Assembly (NCBI GenBank): GCA_011800805.1
Contig: MPNW01000515.1
Coordinates: 12,245 to 76,244 of the forward strand
Source of the DNA: Hirudo medicinalis
Lineage: Eukaryota; Annelida; Clitellata; Hirudinida; Hirudinidae
Length of the DNA: 64,000 bases
Reading direction: 5' to 3'
Made by a program: the position numbers and the translations under genes. Of the stretch, positions 50,937 to 61,031 are shown piece after piece. The notes under the pieces were generated by a model. That model was not told the DNA's origin. It worked only from the letters and a program-made list of their open reading frames with translations, and ran no database searches. Position 1 is the stretch's first letter. Every line of letters starts with the position of its first letter.

Positions 50937-51160
50937 TAATAATAACAAAAAAAATAATATAAACAAAACAAAAAAATTGCAACAACAATAATAATAAAAG
51001 TAATAACAACAATAATCGCCAAACTTTGAGATTCTGTGTTTGAATCCAATCAACTCTACACTGCAGAGTCTCCATATCAAAATATTTTCCTTAAAATACA
51101 ATATTTATTATACATAAATAATATTTAAAATCAGATAAATAAAAATTTCTAAGTGAATTA

Positions 51161-51240
51161 CAAATATTCTATTTAAATTCCAAATATTCCGTTTAAATTC
51201 CAAATATTCCGTTTAAATTCCAAATATTCCGATTAAATTC
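51161..51240 (+). repeat. 20-bp tandem repeat, 4 copies
   Basis: Units CAAATATTCCGTTTAAATTC with single-base variants. Confidence 0.9.
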
Positions 51241-51594
51241 CAAATAATTATCTGCAAGAATCAAATCCCATAAAGGCAAAAGCACTTGAAGACTTCAGAA
51301 CGCGGCGCATTTAATCCCGAGAAGTGAGTTGAAACGAGTGAATGTCGAAGTTCTGCGGAGGTTCAACATTCAGTTCGCTACGAATCTTCTTCAATTTCTC
51401 TCAAACGGCTTACTTGAGTATTTATTTTACGAAATAAACGAGGATTTAAAACATTTCATCTTGAAAAGAATAAAAGAATAAAAGATGTCTGACGTTTTTG
51501 AACTTTGAGATTTCATGTGAACATTGAAACCGATCTCAAGTGATTACAAAGTGTGGACCAAGAAAATTGGTTAGTTGGTTATTATTATTATTAT

Positions 51595-51630
<36 letters not shown>

Positions 51631-52929
51631 TATTATCACCGTTAAGTTAATTGATTAGTTAATTAATTATGGAAACTAGTTTATTAATTGTTTAAATTAA
51701 TTTTGCAGCAATATTTGCACGTTACCGATTGGAGATGGTGATTTTTAGTGATGAATTGATGTGATGCAAGTCGTCATCCAACTTATTATTAATAAGTTGA
51801 CCCTCGTTCATCCACTGCATCGATGTTCACTTTTAAAACTTTCAATTTTTAAAGTTCTAACGAACACGTCCAAGCGCCGGTCACGAAAATAAAAAATAAA
51901 CTTAGTGATAACGAATCTTATTTACTTTATTTAGCTGAATAATTGAAAGTAAATACCGCCTCACAGTAATTCATAATTAGCTTGGACTTAAAATTCCCTA
52001 ACAAACCTGCATCGTGTTTAAAAATCTTTCTGACGTTTTTGGTTCATGGCTTCTTGAACATGTCCAACTCAGTCAACTGTTTGCATTTGCTGAGATCCAT
52101 TATTACATATTGCATCTTCATTAAAAAAACCTTTTTTAATGAATAAATAGTATTTGCAAGCATAATATTTACAAAGCATTTTTATGAAGTAGCATTTATA
52201 ATTAACGTACATTATTAAGATAACCACGTTGATTCGGAATTTAATTTCAACGAGTGTCATCACATTGAAACAATCACATTGTTCCACTTTCATTTTTTCG
52301 ACTGCAAACTAAAATCACAAATTCTTAAAAAATTGAGCGGTGTTGTTTAAAATGAACTTATTTCTCGTTCATTTCATTATTGTTAATTAACTATTTATTG
52401 GTTACGTCACTGATTAAGCACCAGGATCAGTCTGACATGTGCGTCTTTAATGGTCCTTAATTTGTACGATTTTTGATCGACCTGCCACGCTGAATAAAAA
52501 AACAACACAAGGACTCTGTTTTAATCATTTCCAAAAGGATTCATTAAATCTCTTTTTCTTTTCTAAAATAAAAATGAAATGTCATTTTTTGAATAAAAAT
52601 GCAAACATAAAATATAAAAAAAATAGAACAATAGATGCATGTTTAAGAACAGTATTCGTGCGAAACTACTTGGATGCAGGAGTTATACAGGATTTTGTAA
52701 TTAGGGGGGGGGGGGCACTTCCCCCCATGGATACAGACGATGATCGTGTCTGACGCATCAACGAATGATGCAGCGCACAAACGATCTGGACTAAGACCAA
52801 ATTTGTTCCAATGCATCTGTGAATACGGTCAGCCTTTCTCTATTCAATAGACCAACAACCCAAAAACATCTCAACAACGTTCCAGGAAGCGAAAGCAGAT
52901 GTTAACTTATTGAATCCATTGACATTGGC

Positions 52930-53305
52930 GTATTCATCCACCGTAACTGCATAGTTTGTCAAGGCAACCACCCTGTCTCGTTGATTGATCGGCATAGCCT
53001 CTCCATTGGCTCCCAAAATACCTGTTATACTTGTTTTGGATAGGTATGGCCATTAGTTGGACAAAGCTGTTGAAACTTNATCGACCACCGGAATCACAGG
53101 ATGCTATAATTGATACCATCTGGTGCCAATGACTAGTATGTGCTACTTGATTTACGAACATAAAGTATGCCCTCTTAAACATAAGCTTCATGCATTCAAT
53201 TTCTAAAATTGCAGCTTCATTCGAAACTTCAACAATTTTAGCCGAAATATCTGACCCCTTGACATCTGTTGAGCAGTGACAGTAAATTTGAGTCGCTAGA
53301 AGCAT
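52930..53305 (-). pseudogene. hAT/DUF4371-like transposase-derived fragment
   Basis: A minus-strand 123-codon frame, interrupted by one N at 53079, contains IECMKLMFKRAYFMFVNQ, VAHTSHWHQMVSI and YFGSQWRGYADQ. Lys-Leu-Phe-x-x-Ala-Tyr-Phe followed by a short linker resembles DUF4371/ZNF862-like proteins derived from hAT transposases. No flanking exons or terminal repeats were found. Assignment is tentative. Confidence 0.4.
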
Positions 53306-53536
53306 GTTTTGCAGCTTTATCTGATAGTTTCAGCTTGGAGATAGTGGAAACGATTTAAAAAATAAGTTTTGTCATCCATACGTTTTTCAATTTTACTATC
53401 TGCGAGCCAAACATTTTGACAGATGTCACAAACATATCAATTTGACACTTTTGCGATCCACAAATACTTATCGTCGGATGATGATGACACCAGTCGTGAA
53501 GCTGATCAGCTGACCGCAGTCACTGCCTGATTCCAG

Positions 53537-53541
53537 ATCAT

Positions 53542-53584
<43 letters not shown>
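53537..53584 (+). repeat. (CAT)n(CAG)n microsatellite
   Basis: Compound trinucleotide repeat ATCATCATCATC then AGCAGCAGCAGC; no supporting reading frame. Confidence 0.9.
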
Positions 53585-53585
<1 letters not shown>

Positions 53586-53822
53586 ACCGCATTTGTCATT
53601 TTTCACTTTTTAACATTTAAACGAGTTGAAATCGTTCGATCAATTAATTAAAAAATATTCAGATCGCTAAAATGTTCAGGCAGATGTTGCAATGCATTCA
53701 ATTTCTCACGATGATTCATTTTCATTGATATTGTATCTTTTCCATTTATTTTGGAATTAAAAGCGGTTTGGTAATTAAATGCTTTTAAAATTGAATTCAG
53801 GAATTCCAACCAAAACGTCACA

Positions 53823-54227
53823 ATGGATTACGGAGCCCCATCCAGAGAACCAATAATGGTGGGTTGTTGAATTTGTTTATCTTTAGTTTACAATTATTAT
53901 TTTTAAAGTTATTGCTGACAATGTTATGTTATTGTGGATTCTATTATTTCTTAAACAAAGACTTTTATTTTCCAAAATATATATTATTTTAAGAATATTT
54001 TTAATGCAAATATGTTGATGAGCACGTCCTCGTTAAGTGCGGGGTTCGAGGAATTTTCTTGTCCCATGTTTTATGAGTCATAATTATATTTAATAACAAT
54101 TAATTAATAGAATATTTAATCTTAATAATAATAATGATAATTTATTGTTATTAATAATAATAATAATAATAATAAATTAATATTATAATCAATTATAATA
54201 AGAAGAATAATAAATTAATAACAATAA

Positions 54228-54263
<36 letters not shown>

Positions 54264-54354
54264 ATAAATTAATAACAATAAATTATAATAATAATAATAA
54301 TAATAAATTAATAACAATAAATTATTAAAACAATAAATAAATTAATAACAATAA

Positions 54355-54393
<39 letters not shown>

Positions 54394-57300
54394 GTTATTA
54401 TTATCTAATCTTTTTATTGTTTGGCTTATCAGTTTAATGAGAGATTTAATGAGAACTTCTTTAAAAAACAAAGTTGTTATTGTTCAAATGTTCAACATGC
54501 ATCTAATCGGGGATCACGACATCCAGAGTATAATATTTAACACAGCCCTCATGTGTATTTAAATTATTCAAAGTATTATTCAAATTATTTTTTTAATGAT
54601 ATTGAATTATTTTTTTTTAGTTTCTTTTGTGGTTTAATGTTTTTGTTTAAGGTATTTTATTGAATTAAATTTATCTAAATTTTAAATTAAAATTGTTGCA
54701 ATTAATATTTAAATTAAGCTCATTAATATTTAAATTTGGCTCATTAATATTTAAATTTGGCTCATTAATATTTAAATTAGACTCATTAATAATTAAATTA
54801 GACTCATTAATAAATAAATTAGGCTCATTAATAATTATTGCTGTCCATCGATGCATAGTTATTGTAGAGAGGATGCATCGATTCGAGTGACTGAGAAGTA
54901 TTTAATTCAGATGGATGAAGACAAACATCTTGACGAACGAAGCATGAGTGTCACAGGTGTTGCTGTTGTCTTCGTTTCAGTGGTGAGAATATTTGAAGTT
55001 CTACGACACTTATTCATAATAAATATATTAGGTTGAGATGTTTCTGTTGGACATTTGTTAATACAAGCGTGTATTCAATTACATTTTTAAATAATTTTGA
55101 AGTTATTTCGTTTTGTTGTTTTAAATTGAAACTTATAATGCCACTGTTCCTTTTAAAACTCAGAATTGCTTGCTGAGGTCTTAAGCTAACTGTAAATACT
55201 TTAAATACTTTTATGGATGAATATTTATTTGTGGAAATTACGAGAGGATTATTATTATTAATATTTATCATAATTACTGTTAATTTTTGATTTTTGTGGT
55301 AATTATATTTTAAAAATACTGCAATCGTTGCAACAAAAAGTGATCATCACAAATTGTTTCTTGAAAGAGGAGGATCAATTCGAATTGCATCCATTAATAA
55401 TTAATAATTATTAAATTAAATTAAATTAATTAATTAATCGATATATATTAAAAGTTTAATAACAACTTTAAACATTTATTTTTAGGCCTCATTAATTCAT
55501 TGAACTCAAATATTTGCTTGCTTACTCAACCGTTGTCTCACATGAGAGACTTGTGCAAAGTTATTTTGGTTATTTGAAAACAAACTTAAGACAAACTGAG
55601 TATTTTCAAGGAATTCTTAGTAAAATAATTGTTTAAAATTGTTGTAAATATGCAATAGGTTAAGGAACAGGTACTTTTATGTATTTCCAATTTAATGTGA
55701 TAGAAATGATATAAAGTAATTATTAAATATATTAATAATATTGTTATAATAATATAATAATAAAAATATTTTTATTATTGTAATAATATATAATACATAA
55801 TATATTATTATTACATATTATTTTCACTAAATACGCTCGAATGAATTCAACAGTGCATTTCTATTAATGATTTTGTTCAATTAACCTTTCAAAGATGCGA
55901 AATTCATCAGAACTTGAGGCTGATCAGTTTCGACAATTCCATCTTCAGAGCCTCATTTCCGAATAAATAACACACTAAATTTTATCGAAGTTACAACAAT
56001 AATCGAAAAATGAAACGAAAAATTACGAATTTTTATTTATAATTATAACAATTGTGTTGTCACTCAAACGTGAAATTATCTGAACATAGTTATTTATAAA
56101 ACATGCACTAGTGAACCTCTCAGTGATGACTTTTCAAGTGACCTCTGTGACCTCTGTGACCTTTAACCTCATTGAAATGAAATCGTCACTCCAACATCAA
56201 CACATTAATAAATAACATTAATAAATAACATTAATAAACAACATTAATAAATAACATTAATAAACAATGTTAATGTTAATGTTAATAGCTGTGGTTGATT
56301 CCCGATATTATAATTAGCAAGTTTATCAGTGAATGACCTACTAATGCGAAACAAATGAAAACAAAATGGCGACCAGGAAAGTGGAATCTGTGAATGAGGA
56401 CGACGACGACGACGACCGTGACGATATTGATGATGATGTTGATGATGATGTTGGTGATGATGTTGGTGATGATGTTGATGTTGGTGATGATGACGACGAT
56501 GATGCTATTGATGATAATTATGTTTCAGGCTCTATTGACCATTGGCCTAGGAGTAGGTTTGGGTGTTGGTTTGCAGAATAAACGTGCAACTGTCCCAAAA
56601 TCCTGCTTCAAGAAGTTTCAAAATGTTGAAAACCAACATCGTGTTAATGAGACGCGGATTGAACGATGCCCATCACCAACCAACCTCCAATGTCCTGCAG
56701 GGTGAACTGATTAAGATTCATGAATTAATGAATTAATGAATGATTACCAAACACATTAACATAATCTAGTCACACGAATATTAAAGCATTAGTTATTACC
56801 ATGCCTCTTCTTTATTTTAGACCACTGTGAATCTATTTCGGAAAAATACATTAAATTTGGATTTCACTTTAACTATAACTAAAAGTTTGACATATTTCGA
56901 AATCATTGAACCGAATGTTTGCGTGAAAATCAATAATTTTCAATTAATTTTTCATTTCTTGAGTTACCTTCAAAATTTTAACAAAATTTCCAGGAAATCT
57001 CAGCCCCCTCTGATCGTCGTGTCATTGGACGGTTTCAGGGCAGAATATTTGCTAAGGAATATGACCCCCAATTTGAAGTTCATGTCCAACTGCGGTGTCC
57101 ATGCCCCCTTCATGAGGGCCACATTTCCAACAAAAACATTCCCCAACCATTACACCATGGCTACTGTGAGTACAACTTCATCATTTTGACTGAAGCCATC
57201 GTCGTCGTCAACATCATCACCTTTCAACAGGGTCTGTACACAGAGACTCATGGAATTATTGACAACTTCTTCTACGACCTCGACAAGAATCGAACCTTCA

Positions 57301-60300
57301 GCCTCTCAACTGACGAAGTCTTCAACAAGAGATGGTACCACGGAGAACCTGTTGGTTGAATTTGACTTTTTATGTGTTCTCGAATTAAATCGAATAATTA
57401 TTATCGAAATTCATCTATTTGAATAACAATGAAATTTATTACGATTTCTTTCTAATTTCCTAATAAAAATAAATGCTAACGAGCACCAATAAAGTTATTT
57501 AAGTGTTTTTTTCATTCGTTTTAAATTATTTCAAATTTAAATTTTCGCTGAAGATTTGGAACACAGCCACAAAGTCAGGGAGGAGAGTGTTGAGTATGAT
57601 GTGGCCAGGATCTTCCGTCGACATTCAAGGTGGTCATCGTCAATTCCTGATTTCAAAACGATTCAATTTATTACAATTATTTGTTATGCTAGAAAATTTA
57701 ATAACTTGTATTGATTTCATCTCTTTAGATTGACCTCGCTCTAAAACAACCTTAATTAACAACTAACTTTGGGTTTAAAATGAATTGTTTTCCTTCAAAA
57801 AAGTGACAAAATACATTTAATTGAAGGAACAAACTGTTTCAATATTCATTATTTTTATCATTTATTTTTTAAATCATGATATTCTCGATGTAAATCATTT
57901 TTTGATAATCAATAAAATTATTTCCAGATATGAGACCCGATGCCTGCTACGATTACGACAGGTTTGAATTTGTTCCACCTCACAAAGTTCCACAACTCAC
58001 TCAATTCACTCAATCAACTTCCCATGCGCTTGGTTTTGCAGGATGCTCAAATTAACCAACATTTTTACGTCAAGAAAATAATTAAAAGTTACATTAAAAG
58101 TTTATTTCAAAATTTAATTTATAAATTCATGAATTACAGAACCCTAGGATTTAGAGGCAGAGTGGAGGAAGTGTTGACATATTTTAATTCAAAAGATGCG
58201 TCCACCCATCCGGATCTTGTTTTAATTTACCTGGAACAACCAGACACAGCCGGCCACGACCAGGGACCTTATGGGGACTGGGTTGGTTGACAAAACTGAT
58301 CATCTTTTGCTTCGTGCATGATTCGTTCCTTCGACAGGTTCAAGGAAATTTGACCATGGTAGACAACTTGGTTGGTACTTTGGTCAATGGCATAATGGAC
58401 AGGGGATACAAGGACTGCGCCAACTTTATCGTTGTTGCTGACCACGGTTTGTGGAAAATATGAATATTGATTTTTAATCATTAAAAGGATTGTTAAAGAA
58501 ATAATAATAATAATAACAGAAACTGCACAAAATTGACACAAAAGTCGTATCAAGAATGAATGAGTTCTAAATTAGTGTATCGAATGAGTAACACAACCAT
58601 TTGAAATAAAGTGAATATTAATTTCAAATAACCAAAAAAAAAAAATTGTGCGGTCTCACAAACCACGAAATTGAAAATATTCTGGAAATAATTGAAAATG
58701 TTCCAAAATTTCATCCAGGAATGGACAGATCAGACTGCAGCAAGTCAATCAACATCGCCCAATATTTGGATGCAAACAAGTATTTTGTTTACAACGGTTT
58801 CCATTCAAGAATATCAAGCAAGTATCTCATGGACAACAAGAAGAGAACATTTTATCCCAATCCTAACCCAGGTAACACCATGTCAATTCAGGTAACAACA
58901 ACATCGTAGGTGTATCATCAATCAACAATCACAATACTCAACCCTCAGAACAGGTTAAATGTGAATTTCCATTTCTGAGCTTAACCTTCCATTCATAGAA
59001 CTTTACATCAAAATCTAGGATAGGGTTTGATTGAATCGATGGTTTGAATTTATAAATTAGCAAATAAAATGCGTAGCCAATTAAATTATTACAAGAACAA
59101 TTCATTTATTAATGCATACATCCACAAATGAACAACAAAAGTGCCCCTGAACGAAACACTGTCTAATCTCTCCTGCACCATTTACAACGGCACCAAGAAC
59201 TGGCACATGAGGGCCCACGCCAAGAAGGATCTGCCAAAGAGGTACCATTACTCGAACAACCCACACATCGATGAAGTTGTCCTTGACATTCAACCTGGTT
59301 TTGTTGCCGGGGCGTGAGTTCAAATTTCAATTTATTTCGTTTTTGTAATGATACATTTTTTTAAAAATAATATGACTCATTATTATCTGCTGTTATCAAT
59401 CAAAATTATTGTCGTCATTATTAGTCATAATTATTGATATTATTGTCGGCATTGTAGTTATATTACTATTATTTATGGATAACAACCTGTTGCAAAGGTG
59501 TTGTGCGTTCTGTTAAATAATCTTTTTCAATTGTTTTTACGTTGCGTAAACCAGGTATGTTTATCAATCACTAATTCTGAATTTGACAATGTGGATAACA
59601 TTAATAACAAATATTGACGGCAACTACAACTAGAAATCGAATCAATGACATATTTTAATAGAAATAATATTTTACAATGTTCACAATTACATTTGTGATT
59701 GTAATACAAGTTGTAGCTCCACAAATGATGTTTCAGCTTTCCAAACAACAAGTGCAGCATGAAAATGGGTGGCCACGGATCAGACAACACATACGGAAGC
59801 ATGCATGTTTGTATTGACTCATTTGTATTGCATATCAAATGCTTGCAATACAACATTAATAACATTTTATGCGCTTCTTAAAAACCAGTCATTTACATTT
59901 CAACCAAATATTTGACACCATTTGACATGTTCACCCTGTGAACACAAAATCAGGAACAAAAACCTTAATTCAGACAACAATTTGTAATTATTTTTGAAAA
60001 TGTTTGTGTTGACATTTTTATTTCAGGCCATATTCTTGGGGATGGGTTCCTCACTGAAACAGAAATTTGTCGAACCGTTTGAAAACATTGAACTGCACAA
60101 CCTGTTTGCAGGTAGTTTGCGAAATTAATTAAATTCAAAACTCTTCAAAACTAATTAATTTCAAAACTCTTCAGTTGAACACCGGAGACACTTCCAATAT
60201 TTTTATTTATACTCATCCGTTCTTTCTGTCCATTTTGTGATTTGCAATATGTCGATGTATTTAACGTGTTTAATCTTGTAAATATGACCTCGATATTTGT

Positions 60301-61000
60301 GATTATTAATTTCGTTCTCCAAAAGATCTCCTAAGCGTAAAGCCAGCTCCAAACAACGGAACTTATGGCAGACTGCACTTCCTCGTAAAAGGCAACAGCA
60401 AGGAAACATTGGCTCCTCATCCAAACACAGTCGAATACAAACCTTGTCCTTTTCCTGAATTTGTTACTGACAGAATCAGACTAAGGAATATTTCAGGCTT
60501 CCCACCCGTGAACTCCTCATGCGTTAGATACTTTCGAATTTTTTTATATACATATGACTATTTCATCTGTAATACCGTAGCATTACAAACGTAAAGTAGC
60601 AATACCGTTATAAAATACATTACATTACATTACAAAATTACATTTTTGAATATTTCGGATTAATTACACAACATGAACAACGTTTACTGCCATTCCCTTC
60701 TCTATGGTACATCTACCTCTTTGATCCTTTCCTTGCAGCGCGTCCAAAACAAACTCGCCAAACTTGTCCTTCTTAACCCAACCTTCAATAGCACTGACTG
60801 CCTCATCATCTTCAAAATCGCCCTCATGACATATCGAACTCTCGCGACATCCAATCCACCCTATCTCCAACACCTTCTTTTCCGCCGTCATACATCTGGT
60901 CTTCGCTCATCTTCCACCATTCAACTACACNCACCAACATGAAGCTAATGAAGACACAAGGCGCCTCTGACGCTATGCAAATGGCGCATTATAAATTAAC

Positions 61001-61031
<31 letters not shown>

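Noticed and set aside
56366..56581. Acidic 71-codon ORF with a good ATG context
   Set aside because: Translation of a GAC/GAT tract, and not in the frame of the membrane-anchor exon; a phase-matched start exon exists at 53823.
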